From NCBI RefSeq assembly GCF_011397635.1, contig NC_064759.1, forward strand, positions 21,414,428 to 21,478,427: a stretch of DNA of 64,000 bases. Direction: 5' to 3'. The position numbers and the translations under genes were made by a program. A model generated the notes under the pieces. The model made no database searches. It was not told the origin of the DNA and saw only the letters and a program-made list of their open reading frames with translations. Below are positions 1-12,880 of this stretch, piece by piece. Source of the DNA: Epinephelus fuscoguttatus. Lineage: Eukaryota > Chordata > Actinopteri > Perciformes > Serranidae. The stretch's first letter is position 1. Every line of letters starts with the position of its first letter.

Positions 1-59
1 GTTTTAGCCCTAAAACAAGACTAATCGTAACTGATTAGTCTCTCTCCCAAGCAACAACT

Positions 60-540
60 TTCAGCTCCTCCTGGGGGGTGTTCCCCAGGAGGGGGAGTGT
101 TCTGGGTCTAACCCTGAGCCTCCATTCAGTTGGACATGTCCAGAAAAACAGGAGGCACCCAGGAGCAACCTGATCAGATGCCCAAACCACCTCAACTGAC
201 GCCCTTTCGACATGAAGGAGCAGCGGCTCTACTCCGAGCTCCCTCCGGATGTCTCATCTCCTATCCCTCAGCTGCTTGTATAGACGATCTCATTCTTTCA
301 GTCACTACCCAGAGCTCATGGCCATAGGTGAGGGTTGGGATGTAGATTGACCAGTAAATGCAGAGCTCTGCCTTCCTGTTCAGCTCCCTCTTCATTACAA
401 CAGTCCATTGTCCTGCCTGCATCACTGCTGATGCCGCACCACACCGCCTGTCCTTCTCACACTCCATTTTACCCTCGCTCCTGAACAAGACCCTGAGATA
501 CTTGAACTCCTTGGCTTGGTGCAGTTACTCACTCCCACTC
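60..540 (-). mobile_element. RTE/Rex-type LINE fragment, reverse transcriptase C-terminal region
   Basis: A degraded non-LTR retrotransposon piece in antisense orientation. Reading the minus strand, the segment around 261-440 gives PTLTYGHELWVVTER, a phrase very common in the C-terminal part of fish LINE ORF2 copies, followed by remnants of the RDRVRSS/GVEPLLL region in other frames. The frame is broken several times, so this is not a gene. A second, shorter copy of the same region lies at about 27385-27667. Clade assignment (RTE or Rex) is from memory of similar fish copies; the LINE origin itself is fairly secure. Confidence 0.65.
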
Positions 541-1589
541 TGAAAAGTGCAAGTGACCCTCGCTCATATTGAACCACAACAGTGTAATTGAGCTCTAAAT
601 ATTGTGGAAGCCATTTTTTGGGCCCTCTGCAGTCTACACGGAGGTGAGACTGAATAGGTTTGAAATGTGATTTGTCAGTTCAGTTGATGATACCTGATCC
701 AACTCCAACAGTGCTACACTAACCTTCTATTTCTGTTTGGACCTTTGAAGAATAGCTTCCCTAAAACAATATGCTGCCTGTTAATTCCAGCTTGTTAGAG
801 GCATTATTGTGCATTTGACACTTTAACAGGAACCTGTTAAATTCGCACACATTTCGATGCCTTCCAGTTTCTTTTACCAATGTGCTGCTTTCTTCTACTT
901 TTATTAAACTGATGCTCAGAGGTGTCTTTGTCTCTCTGACCTTGTCAGTCTGGCTGAACTGCAGAACACTATTTTTTTTCTCTATGTACAGAACAAACCC
1001 TTCATACCAAAAAAACATCTATTTGTAAAGAGGACTTTGTACAACCTAAAAGCATCAAAGACCATTCACAGATACAGAGGATTCCTCTCGGCCATCTCAC
1101 TGTATTCAATCAAGCTTTTCTGGCAGGTGATTCCAAACTTTTGAACAGCAGTGTGTGTGAATGCAGCATGCTTCTTCCACTCAACATGTGAACTGCTATA
1201 TATCTCAACTGAATTAAGTCAGTGTCATGCTTGAGAAGATTTTTTCTGCAGCATCACAAACTCAAACGGCTTTATTCTTGCGAAATAGTTAAAATATCAA
1301 ACCTAAAGTCAAATGTAATAATAGCTGCGAATTGCTCTGAACACTACACGTTTAAGAGCAATCTGCCCACTTTTAAAACCCAACCAAGATTCCCCTTCAA
1401 GCAATTCTCAACTTGTCTGCTAAAACCACTAAATGGCCTATTTCGCGTGGCATTTCCATGGAAGATAACAACAGTGTTTTACAAGAACTGACCGGCAGTT
1501 AGTTTGTTTTCAGAAATAGCTGCGACCTAGACTGCAATATCAATGTTGTCTCCTTCTCCCAGACAGCAACTGAGAGAGCTGATACTCAC
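541..1589. other. usf2: Intron 6 of usf2, no gene seen
   Basis: This stretch lies downstream of the last visible usf2 exon on the minus strand. I searched it for the next expected exons, which should encode the basic region and helix-loop-helix of an USF protein (ERRRRDKINNW-type sequence), and saw none. I conclude those exons lie left of the window. No repeat with clear ends was recognised here. Confidence 0.5.
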
Positions 1590-4500
1590 GCAGGGTAGGG
1601 CTGTGTGCGTGGGGCGATGGTTCGTGGTGTGCCTGTCTGAATGACATCAGGGGGGGTCATCATCACATAAAACTGACCTGTGGAAGGCATGGGAGTCATC
1701 AGTTAGCAGTGAGGAAAAAGACAGCGGGGCAACATGGTATACAAGACTCACTCCTGTAGCTCTAACGAAATATCTCACAACAAATAAGAGTGTTTACTCT
1801 GTAAAAAAAAAAGGCTCATCACACCCCAAATCCTCATGGGCACACACAAAACAACACTTATGAGAAATACAAAACTGCTGGAAGCCCTCTTATGTAAAAT
1901 CAACATGTAGACAGAAAAACCATCAAGCCTTCCTTTTCTCAGCTCCCCAGACATTCACAACAAAATCTATAATTTACTGTTTTGACAGAAAAATGCACAC
2001 ACTTCACTGCAAGGCATACAGACACTATTCCTTTCAGCACTGCTATGAGGCCTGAACACCTTATTTTGTTCCTGTGGGCAGCCAGACAAAAAAAATCATC
2101 ATCAACCCCCAAATTAAGGTCCCTTCAAGCAAAACTATCCCTGACAAGACCAGATAACAAGACATGTAACTCCTTGACACATTGTGTTAAATATTGGACA
2201 TCAAGTTGTGGACATCATGCCAAAGTCTTGGGGAATACATAACTCGAAAGAGAATATTTTCAATCCCAACAGTCTACATGTATAGTTAATACCTTTTCCA
2301 AACAAAACGTATGATGCAAGACTCCTGTGCCTGTGTTTATGTTTCCAGCATATGCCGGCTTTTTGTCAGTATCAAGAGTAGTTGTTGGGTAGATGAAGAT
2401 ATCAACAACCAAAATGTCTGGTTTATAATATGTCAAATAAATCAGCAAATTCCTTAATAGCATAGTAAATAGCTATGAGGTTGGTGCAGTGGTTAGCATT
2501 GTCGCCTCACAACAAGTGGGTTCCTGGGGTGGGAGTTTGCATGTTCCTCCCGTGTCAGCATGGGTTGTCTCAGGGTACTCCGGCTTCCTCCCAGAGTCCA
2601 AAGACATGCAGGTTAATTAGTGACTCTAAATTGGCGGTAGGTGTGAATGTGAGCGTGAATGGTTGTGTCTCTATGTGTCAGCCCTGTGATAATCTGGCAA
2701 CCTGTCCTGGCCTCTGTCATCTGGGATAGGCTCCAGCCCCCTCGCGACCCCTAACAGGATAAGCAGTTATGGAAAATGAATGAATGAATTAATGAATAGC
2801 CTAAGATGTGTGACCTATGAGAAATGTTGCCGAGACAACTTAAATATAATATATAATATTATACAGATCACTTTTCAGGGTTTTAATAAAGGGCAGATCT
2901 ATTTCTCCAACGAAGCTATACAGAGTGCGTCCCTGCCTCCTCAGGGCATACACCCCAACCATGGCAGTCACAGTCTTCCTCTTAGCGTGCTCGGTTCAGG
3001 TGACAGTATCACAGATCACATTCTCCAGGAAGACCTTCAGCATGCCACCAGTCTCCTCGTAGATCAGACTGGAGATACGCTTCACTTCACTACGGTGAGC
3101 CAGACGGCTTGGTGATTCCCTGGATGTTATCACGGAGGACTTTACAGTGACACCTGGCATGTCCTTTACTGAGTCCCAATTATTCACTCTGTTCAACAGA
3201 CCGCTTCTTCTGTTAGGCTTATACTTATCTTATTTTCAAGGTATTTATTTTGACGGGCTTAGAATGCAAACAGGATCATAGCATTCGTGTTTTCTATGTT
3301 TTGTTGCTGTTCAAATGTAGGCGATAATGTGACTTTTTTAAAAACATTTCTGATAGTTGTTCTATATGTCCTGGATTCTAAAATATTAATGGTTGTCATA
3401 AAAAAGTCCAGCATAAACTCTGCCTGTGCCAAAACAGCAGCTCTTTGACATTTTATCTGCTTTTTGCTCTTCACTTTCTGCGACCTAATTTTGTGAAAAC
3501 TGGGTTTACAGTGTCATCTTGTCGATTCGTGGTGACATAAAATCCAGGTCAGCCTTAATGAAATTGCTCCTGTTTTGTAAAGAGGATATTTTCTAGTGGA
3601 AAAACACTGTTGCAAAAAAAGTGAAAACCAAAAACTGTGATGCTTGCTCATGGACATTTTGACACCCCGTAGAAAGGTCAAGTACTTCGCATCCCTGGAT
3701 TCAGCCTTGCCAGAATGTGGTTCATTGCCAGAGCCCCATGCACTAACCTCCACTATCCCTCACCTCATAGGAGATGGCAGCTTGTAAAGCACTCTCCACC
3801 TCCACCCTTCAGTGTACTCCTCAGCCAGTATGTCATGCCTGCTTAAAGTGCCCCAGGCTCACAGAAAAGAGAGACAGCAGCCCACTTCCCCCTACGAGGC
3901 CCTGGCTTAAACTATTACCCACAGCAAAGAAACCTGATGGTCTTCTTCCCTTTCTGTGGCATCACCAGGCAGATGCTCACAACACCCTAAACAAGAAAAA
4001 CACAAGTGCCCAAATGCAGCTGTTTTTGCGGTTTGTGCTGCTGCACCTAGCGTGTATCATACGAGTTATAACTGAGGTGTGTCAAGTGACATTGCTAAAT
4101 GGTCTTCGGGCATGTGACTTCTCTAAATGTGCATCATGTGACAGAAGTAGGACACACACTAGGCATACAACGCACGCTCGGTGAGACAAAGACAGAAAGA
4201 AACAGGCAGGGTGTGCGGATGTGCTGCATTAGCCTGATAAGCAACTTGTCAGTGATGAATGAAATGCAACAAAAGCTTCTTTAGGGGAGCCTATCAAAAC
4301 CCAAAGATTCAAGGAACATAACAAACTGTTTATTAGCTATTATAGGCTACATTTGTTTACTGACGAGCTCTGCTTTACCCTACTATGCCTTGCCTAGAGC
4401 TGTGACGACTTGGCTCATTTTCTGTCTGTCGACGAATCAACTATTTTGGTAATTCATTCATCATTTTCAAGCAAAACTGCCAAATATTCTCTGTTTTGAA

Positions 4501-7500
4501 GACCACAGTGGCTCTGTCACATGATGTAGGCACACGAGACGATGCCGCTTGGCCCCGTGAATGAAACATTTACATATAAAAAAAACGGAGAACTTAAAGC
4601 CCGAATTATCACCTCAATACAAAGCATTTAGCCCCGAACCTGGGGGTCCGAGCTAGCACAGCCTCTGATGCTAGCACTAGCAGCCAGCCTCATCTAGCCA
4701 CACTCGACCAGGTGTTCAGACGCAAACTGAGTAAGTCTACCTGTGACCTGACAGCAGACCAGTTTTGGAGGTAGAGGACAGGGGGACAGTTGTGTGGAAT
4801 CTGTGATTCCAGCTTGTAACATGTGAATATTTTTCTGGTTTCCCTAATCTTATAAACACATATTATGCCCGCAAGCATATCTCTCTATTTTTGGATGAAA
4901 TGACTCAAATACAACATCAGACCAGAGTGGATCAGAATGGGGTCTTAAGATGCAGGTGGAAGTCTCGTCTTGGTCACGGTTTCATGCCTGTGCGAGGCGC
5001 TAGTTCAGGCCAACAGTGCGGCAGAAAGCACAGACACCAGCAGAAACACTGGGTGATTAATTACAAGGTCCTCCCATAAACACTGTCTAGGCAACAATAT
5101 GCCAGAACAAGCAGATGCTGCCTGTGTGTAACAGAGCCGGGAGGCTGCGTCCCGCTCTGCAGGTCGACCAAGCCCTGACCACCCTCACTGACAGTCCACC
5201 AGCCACGTCTGGATCACCACTATGAAACCGCAAGGACACTTAGTACAGCCAGACTACGACATATGGCAGTTAAAAGGAAGAGTAGCAGAATAGGTGGACA
5301 TGTGACTTGAAGCACATAGTAAATATGATTAGTGTAATAACTGACTGATAATATTCAACTATTATAGGATGCAAATAAATGTATCTGACATATTACTGTT
5401 CCGGGAATCTTGTATTGAACAGACTACCTTGCTGGGTGTGTGTGACAGAAAATCTTTCATTGCTCAAGAGGGAGCAAAAACATAGTGAACAGAATCTAAA
5501 CAGCCCTCAATTAAAAGTTTTCAAAAATGCTGAAGCATTGTTGAAGAAAATTCTATGTCCACGTGTATCACAAAAGATATTTCAATGACAGCATTCAGCA
5601 AAAAGCGCAACATTATTTGCAATCTATAGTGCTTTAAACGGTCCTGTTTTCTTTCTCTTCAGCCAAAGCTGAGGGGATTTTGGTTCATTTACAACCACTA
5701 AAAAAAGACCTGCTGTTCTCTCACTCCTCAAGACACTGCTGTTTACTGCAGGGCTAATTTAGCCATTATTTTCAGTGACACTGTCGTAAGCTTCAGCCCA
5801 AATTAAGTGTGAGAACTGACTCACCCCCCGCCTGTGTGAGTGTGGGGTCCGTGGCGGCCTGCACAGACACAGTCCCGTCGCTCACCGCGGTTGCGGGGAA
5901 GTAAGCGAAGCGAGTCTCCCCTCCCACCGCCTCTCCTGCTGGGCTTCCTCCATTACTGAAAGGGTTTTGGATCACAGCCTGTGACAGATAAGACAGAGGG
6001 ACAGAGGAGAGGCTTGAACAAGTAGCAATGGAGCAGTCACAGCAGGTGAATGCACACCTCAGTCTCTGTCAGACTCAATACCGGTATCCCCTCTAGACCC
6101 CCAAGCAAGATACAGTGCAGTTTGACAGCTGGGATAGCGGGAGGAAAAAGAGGTAGGAGTGATCTTGTTAGCACAGACAATAGCAAGGTCAGTGAAGCCA
6201 TCAGTGTATTGCATATGAAAACAAATCTGATATGTTCTTGTGGGGAAATTTTTGTTTTTGACCAAAAACATGTTCTGAATTTGACCATGAACATTGCCAC
6301 AGTGCCTTTTCATGAAATAATTCTGCAACTGCATCTTTAATCTCAATTAGAAGCTTTTCATTGGGCAGACGTCATGCTCAGACACACACTTTACTCTTTA
6401 TACTGCTTAGCGAGTTTCAAGAGCTAAGAAGAGGTACCTACACCTGCAGCTTTAATCACAACAAAGGAAAATGTCACCCAGATCACTGGTAGCACGTCTC
6501 TTTCATTTGTTTTAATAGTGTTTGGGTGGCCTTGGGTTTTATGGCATGAGCGACACCATTATTTGTCTACCTGAGCAATACTTTTTAGGAGGATGATTCT
6601 GTTGTTGGTTTTAATTTCTTTTGTAGACTGCTGGAGTAATAACAGCTGAAATATCACCAGCCTTATTCTTTTAAGGGACTCTAAGTAAAAGTTAGAGCAT
6701 ATGAGTTGTCTGGATAAGCTTCTCAACATGAAGGTGGCTTAGCTAGCGGCTAGCAGCTAACTGACTCAATAAACAGCACTAAACAACAACAACATTGCTG
6801 ACTGAGCTAAGTGTTAACCGGGGCAAAACTGGAAGGTGAGCACTACGCTTCCATGACAACGCCGTGCCATTATCAGCAGTAACCACCGAATGAGGACAGT
6901 GCAAAGCGGCAGCAATGAGCTAGCCAGCGCGATACGCTCACGCACTAACATGCACCACAAACCATAGAGAAGCCTGAACTACAACACAATGGAATTTGTG
7001 TGACTTCATTCTCTGCTCAGGACGCCATGACTCCACTATGGAGATTTTCAAGTTTTGTTCTACAACATTAAGTATGTAAGTAAATTCCTCCCTCGTGAAT
7101 GTTGACGCTTTAAGGTGTCTTTAAAAAGGCGGTTGCTAACAGTGGCTAAATGAGACTACAGAATATCAGCATGCCAAGCACGACTTCACAGTCATGTTAT
7201 AGCAGCGATGTTAAGTCATGCGACTGTAGTATAGTTAATTTATAGCCTAGTTTTCCACTTCTGGCGATTGCATTTACGTTTCAAAAACCATGAGTGGTTC
7301 TAATTTGTGAATTTACTTACTGAACAAAATGTGTAAGTATCATAAACTTGTGTTTGCCACAGAGCTAATTTTCTGCAATAATCCAAAATCCAGTGGAAAA
7401 ATCCCATTGGCTTTTTGACAAGAGAAACAGTGTGTCACTAACTTCTGCCTCAGCGTACAAGAAACCTAATCTCTACAGCACTCTATATCTTTACATAGCA

Positions 7501-10500
7501 AAGGTGGTTTGCTGCTACAGTAATGCTCTGAATGACCCATGCTGAATCTTTAAAACTGTGGCATTACTCAAAGGCTAAAGCATGCAGTTAGTCTTCAAAA
7601 CCAGTCCATATTATTAGTGGGTTTTCCTTCATCAATAAAAAAAACGGTGGAGATTTTGGTACCTGAGCTACAGCCTGAGGGGCCCCAGTGAAGGCTGCTG
7701 TAGAGACGACACTCACTGCTCCTCCCCCTTCATCTCTTCCCTCTAGGTGCTGGTCAGTAACCTGAACAACACGATACGTCACCTGCAAGATGGAGAGAGA
7801 AACACAGATAAGAGAGAGAATAAGAATAAAACAAACCAAGCAAACAGTTGTTCTTTCCATCCCTATGACAGGTATACAGTGTCCAAATCCGAATCTTACC
7901 CGGCTTGTAGATTTGTTTAACATATCTACTGCTACAGTTCAGCCAAGCCTAGTGTCTGATAGTCCTTATCGTAGCAGAGCATTGATCTCACTTCAGGCAC
8001 ATTCTGAAGCATAAGCATATCGTATCCCTCTCAATTTGCTTATGCTTCAGAATGTGCCTGATTCAATTTTGAAAACAATTCACAGTCAAGTCAAAATGAG
8101 CTTGTTTATTCAAAGAATCAGTATTTGTATCCCTCTGTCATGTGACTCTCCTCCTGACTGACATGTGACAGCAGCCCCGTGCCAATCCCAGACCAGACTG
8201 GAATCACATGATCGCTCACACTAGTCTTGTTTATGCCAAATGAGCCACATGGATCAGTGGCTTAATTCTCCACAGTGTAAATCATCCCAATAAGGATACG
8301 CTAGTTTCAATATCACACTTTTACTTTTTCCACTTTATTTACGGAATGAATGTCCCATTGTCCATCACTGGCCACCATTGGAGGGAATGCCACATTAGTG
8401 TCAAGGAGACACTCTATACAAAAGTCACCAGTCAATCATGAGACCAGAAAAAGAAAGCCACACATTCATACCTTCAGGCAATTAAGGGCCTGCTGTCCTC
8501 CTGACTTGTCTTTGCAACAGAGGAGGGAGCCGTGGCATCAGGAAAGAATACATAATAACATAACACAAAACACTACCTGGCGCAGAGAGGACTGTTTGGA
8601 AGAGGAACTCAGGTATTTCTCTCTGTGTGGTGACAGCACATACACCAAAACACTCAGTATGACAAAAGCCTGAATCAAAGTGAACATGTGGGGTGAAATG
8701 CTGTTTACAGATCACTGTCACGTTGCTCTATGCACGTGACCAAATCCATTCAACCACACCCATCAATATATAATGTGAAGCTCTTTCAATTGCTAATTAT
8801 GTTTCTGCGCAACCAGCCCTTGAAGTTTATCCAACCTGACATCTAAAGTAATTCTAAAGTGTTCTGTTTTCCATCGTGACTGCTGAACAGATGCAATATT
8901 ACCCTAAAATTTCCGAGCCCATATGCCATTAGGGGCACTTAATGTCTTTCTGAAATTGGCAGTAAAAAACAACGATCATAAGTAGTGCCATAATTCCATC
9001 CATTAGCTACTTACCTGACCACCCTCGGTGCGAAACTGATATTGTATGTTATGGTCTCCAAATGCTGCAGCCTGCTGAACGCTGGCTATCGTAACAGCTG
9101 TCTGCTCTTCTCCTGTTCCGTCTCGGGGGGGGGGGGAGACAGAAAAGGAGAGCTGTGAGAATGTAGAAGACGGAAAACTAACACAGGCAGCCTCTTCGCC
9201 CTGAGTTCAGCTGGATAAAGCAACACCGCTGCATGCTGCAGTTTACACAGTAGGGCTGCCACAATTAGTTGACTAATCGACTACTAAAATAATCGGTGAC
9301 TATTTTAGTAGTCGACTAATCAGTTTGAGTCATTTTTCATAGAAAAGTACTATAAAAGTACCCCAAAATACTCTTACTGCAGCTTCTTACGTTCAGATAT
9401 TGGCTTTACACACTCTCCCGTGACAGTGAACTAAAACCCTTTGGCGTGAGTATGAAACAAGACATTAGATGACGTAATTTTGGGGTCTGGGAGAGACAGA
9501 CCGACATTTTTCAACATTTTAACATATTTTTCGATGAAATGATTAGTCAACTAATCGAAGAAATAATCGACAGATTAGTCGACAATGAAAATAATCGTTA
9601 GTGGCAGCCCTATTACACAGACAATGAAGTGCATGCTATATATTGTTACACACCTTGTTAGGAACCATCTGTTATAATAGGGCTGCAGCTAACGATCTCT
9701 CGATTAATAGTTTTGTCAGTAAAATGTGATTCCCACAGTCCAATGGGCATTTTCAAATGATGTGTTTTATTCCACTAGCAGCCCAAAAATCCAAAGCTTT
9801 TCAGTTTATTATAATGTGTGACAAAGAAAAGCATCACATTCTCACTTTTAGGAAGCATGAAACCAGTAAACAAAAACTAAAACAATTAATCAATGATTGA
9901 AATTTTTATTTTTTATATCCACTAATGGAATAATGGACTTATGGTTGTAGTGATTACATTATATGTTTTTGTCTGTAATACAAAATATACACCTCACAGC
10001 TGTGCAGGTGCCAGATGTTGCCAATGACAGCTTGGTGAATAAGTGCTTACCTTCAGATGCCTGGACAACCTCTTCTTCTTGCTTTTCTTGGCTGCAAACC
10101 AGAGAAACAAAATAAAACTTAACGCAACCAGTTAATGTTCAATATTCAAATACATTTACTGGCCCTAAACTTTGCCATAGGTGGTATCAAACTTGTGCAA
10201 GACGCCAGACAACCAACAGCTGATCGCAATGAAAAACACAACATTGTTTCTGCCCTCAGGTTACCTTCACTGTCTGACAACACAGTTTGTTGTGTTTAAA
10301 ACCTAGCTTTAAGCTAACTTAGCACTGTTATTAGCTAATCGTGATATGTTTTTCACAACTGGACAATGACTGTAGAAAACAGCTGGTTAAACAACTAGCT
10401 TGCAACGTCCACCACGTCTCTTTCTAACTTAACTACACTCTTTAGCTTGTATTCGTTTTGACAACAGTTTTTTTAGGTCAGGCCTCGGTTAGCGTAGTAA

Positions 10501-10605
10501 ACTAGCTATCCGAAATAGCATCCTGTAGCTAGCTTGTGTCAGTTAGCCATTTTGGCCGACTCTCGGTTACCTTGCGCTGTCCAGACTCTGTTCGAGCATA
10601 TCCAT
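1590..10605 (-). CDS. usf2: Upstream stimulatory factor 2, N-terminal two thirds (partial)
   Basis: USF2 is a nuclear bHLH-leucine-zipper transcription factor that binds CACGTG E-boxes as a USF1/USF2 dimer. Coding exons, minus strand: 10571-10605, 10051-10091, 9015-9121, 7663-7782, 5825-5978, 1590-1677. All have AG/GT borders and the phases join without a stop, giving 181 codons plus two bases. The start [11 protein letters not shown] matches the USF2-type MDML opening rather than USF1. Diagnostic stretches are [59 protein letters not shown] (USF2-type; USF1 differs here), [14 protein letters not shown] and [10 protein letters not shown]; the run up to APRT is the USF-specific region and transactivation part. 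The basic region, helix-loop-helix and zipper are not in the window, so the gene continues past the left edge. The 4.1 kb intron 5 holds a SINE-like repeat. Confidence 0.95.
2477..2790 (+). repeat. SINE-like repeat with tRNA-like head, diverged copy
   Basis: The segment begins with a tRNA-like head (GTGGTTAGCATTGTCGCCTCA) and continues with the conserved body GTTTGCATGTTC, GGCTTCCTCCCAGAGTCCAA, GGTTAATTAGTGACTCTAAA, and ends GGATAAGCAG followed by a short GAAT repeat. The same unit occurs at about 23490-23825 and 49000-49328 and, as the head only, at 30345-30430. This copy has lost part of the B-box region. It lies in usf2 intron 5. Confidence 0.75.
4398..4520. repeat. Possible hAT-type MITE remnant
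   Basis: A short AT-rich stretch with CTGTCGACGAATCAACTATTTTGG resembles the interior of the fish MITE family that carries TAGGGCTGC ends (compare 9251-9612). The ends are missing and the match is weak. Confidence 0.3.
7994..8060. repeat. Perfect inverted repeat (24-bp arms, 19-nt loop) in usf2 intron 4
   Basis: Arm 7994-8017 starts CAGGCACATTCTG and arm 8037-8060 is its exact reverse complement, ending CAGAATGTGCCTG. The 19 bases between them would form the loop. The arms are perfectly paired over 24 positions, and neither flank continues the pairing beyond one or two bases. Nothing about it resembles the ends of the transposon families seen elsewhere in the window. It could be a hairpin-forming RNA, a recent template-switch product or a very small fold-back element. 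Confidence 0.85.
9251..9612. mobile_element. hAT-type MITE with 8-bp target-site duplication
   Basis: The element starts TAGGGCTGCCAC and ends GTGGCAGCCCTA, a 12-bp perfect terminal inverted repeat. It is flanked by the direct repeat TTACACAG at 9243-9250 and 9613-9620. An 8-bp duplication is the hallmark of hAT superfamily insertion. Sub-terminal GATTAGTC/GACTAATC palindromes occur at both ends. At 362 bp with no ORF it is non-autonomous. A sister copy lies at 56849-57223. It lies in usf2 intron 2. Confidence 0.9.
9679..9905. repeat. Related MITE remnant
   Basis: The stretch begins GGGCTGCAGCTAACGAT and ends with AACAATTAATCAATGATTG. It resembles a more diverged member of the TAGGGCTGC MITE family that inserts widely in fish genomes. 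No intact target-site duplication is visible. Confidence 0.5.
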
Positions 10606-10800
10606 CAGGGTTGGAATAAAAAGTGATATTCGGTGTCACAGACGGAGATGGAAGTGCTGATCACGGGAACAAACACTCGGGTCATGTGAGAGAGACAGCC
10701 CAGGACACGTGAGGTATGGCTCGGTGTCGAAGTTAAAATGGAGGCCGCTGCTGCTGCTGCCGCTGTGTGACCCGAGCTGACTCCGAATCAGCTGTCGCAG
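10606..10800 (-). promoter_or_regulatory. usf2: Probable usf2 promoter with E-box
   Basis: The 200 bases before the usf2 ATG are GC-rich with CpGs and no TATA box, as expected of a housekeeping promoter. A perfect CACGTG E-box lies at 10706-10711, about 100 bases upstream of the start codon. CACGTG is the core site bound by USF proteins, so autoregulation is possible. The transcription start cannot be placed from sequence alone. Confidence 0.5.
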
Positions 10801-12880
10801 CGGAGGATTTACAGATCCCCGGAGATCACTGTTAAAACGCTCAAAACAACTGTATCTGCCCCCTGTGATTATGATAGTGGGAAATATCGCCAGCTGAATT
10901 CATATCTGCAATCAGATATGGTCAGCTGAAGAGGAAGTGGGAAAAACAAAACAAAGCGATTTAAAAAAAGAAAAAAACATTAACTGAATGATTTGTTATT
11001 GTCCTCTGAGTAACATACATGTTACCAAAATAACTTCAAGAGATAAAATGTGGTTTAATGGCCTGGCCCAGAATTTTACAAGCATCATAAGAAACTTTTA
11101 TAAGCTATGACACATAAAAATAATCATTATTGATCCCCAGTGAATAAAAAGTTGCCCTACAAAGTGCAGTGTGTCTATGACTATTGAAATGTTAAAAGTG
11201 TTCCTTCTGGTTATTTTAACACTGCAAAAATAATTTCATCTATTTGTATCACTCTATGGCCATTACTTTGTAACTTTAAAAAAATGGTATTAGGTTCATT
11301 ATTTATCCAGACCTCCTGTCTATTTCTGTAAGCTGAAACCATTTCCCTCAGTGGAAACTAAGCTTTTATTTACTGTAATTTCAAATATAAGAAACATTAA
11401 ATTGTGAAGACAATAATGCCTCCACAAAATAGCATTTCAAGTCTTGTGTGTGATTTATTCTGGCTTCAAGCAGAGGAAATCTCTGCTCATTGCTAGGCTA
11501 ATTTATACAATCTAAAATGCCATAGGCTTGTGCTAATAACGTTAGCATGTTATATTTGGTTGGAAAACGTGTCCAGTATAAGACAGTTGTTTTGTCAGTG
11601 AACCTTGTGAATTGTAATGAAGCCAAATTTCGTAAAATTACATTTGTTAGGTGTTGCTGTTGTCCCTGGCTTCATATGAGTAGAGGAAAAGTCGGCTAGC
11701 CGCTAAGCTAATTTATACAATGCAAAATGCTTGTGCTAAAAACATTAGCATGTTGTATTTGTGGGGGATATGTGTGCAGCAAAAGACAAGCGCGTTGTCT
11801 GTGAATGCTGATTTGTGTACTTGTGTTTGAAATTGTGTCTATTAAGCCATGTTCAATGTGTTTTTTGGGTTGTTTTGAATCTCCTGAAGTTTACAGCACT
11901 TCACAGAAACCCCGCCACAGACTGTTCTGGAGGTGTAACTACAGAGTGACACAGACATGCACAAGTATAAATGCTCACAACGGCGTAGGCCACGTGCAGA
12001 GGCTATGGTGTAGGCTCTGCATTATATTCTATTATATTATATTAATACAGACAAACACCGCCATTACTTTATCAAATCATATCATCTACTACTATCTAAT
12101 TTTATTTGCCTTTTATCACTATTTATTTCTCTTACTTTCTATGGGCTACTTATCTGTATGTATTACTACACCAATCAATCAATAAACGTTTTAGGTTTAG
12201 GTTTATTTATTTAGCACACATTAACATCAATGGTGCAAGGAGGGAACGAAGCCCGAAGGTGTATCTATCTTATCTTAAGACTTAAACAGCAAAGTGTATG
12301 TGAAGTGCCATGCTTAACGGTGCTTCAGCAGGGGTTTGTTGAGGGATTTAAGCTACTTTACTTTATTAAAGTTACACACGTGCTATTATAGGTACACCTT
12401 GCTAAAATTAATATAGTGTAATAAAACAGCCAAACTGTTAAGAAGTGGTAAAGCTTTTTTGATTTGGTCATATTAGAGATTGTAATTTGTGGTGCTGATC
12501 AATTATATAATGAGGTGTCGTTGTAATATTTTGTCTATCCTATTTATATAAGTGAGAGTAGACTGAATATTGGAAACACCACTCTGTATACTTTGTGTTG
12601 CAATTCATAGGCAGGCACCTAAACTCTAGCCACCATTCAGCTATTGATTTTAATCAACATATCTTACAGACAGTTTCAACAAACCTGAACATTCATGAAG
12701 GTAAGACTTATTGCAGGGCTCTTGTGTTCGACCTTTCATTAGTTTTACTTAGATGCACCCACTACACTGGAAATTAACCACTATTCTTTATTCTCTTCTT
12801 ATGTCAGCGCACAGTTTTAATGGCAATGTTAAAATCGAAGGCTAAGCCACAAATCTTGTTGAAGTCATGGGCTCATACCT
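10801..12880. other. Intergenic DNA between usf2 and etfb
   Basis: AT-rich DNA with no credible gene. The segments around 11480-11560 and 11680-11760 resemble each other (GCTAATTTATACAAT and GTTGTATTTG-type phrases), suggesting an old local duplication. The open frame near 11805-12185 has no coding character. Confidence 0.4.

Noticed and set aside
11805-12185. 126-codon ORF between usf2 and etfb
   Set aside because: Low-complexity Ile/Tyr/Leu-rich translation of AT-rich DNA, with no splice sites or family resemblance.
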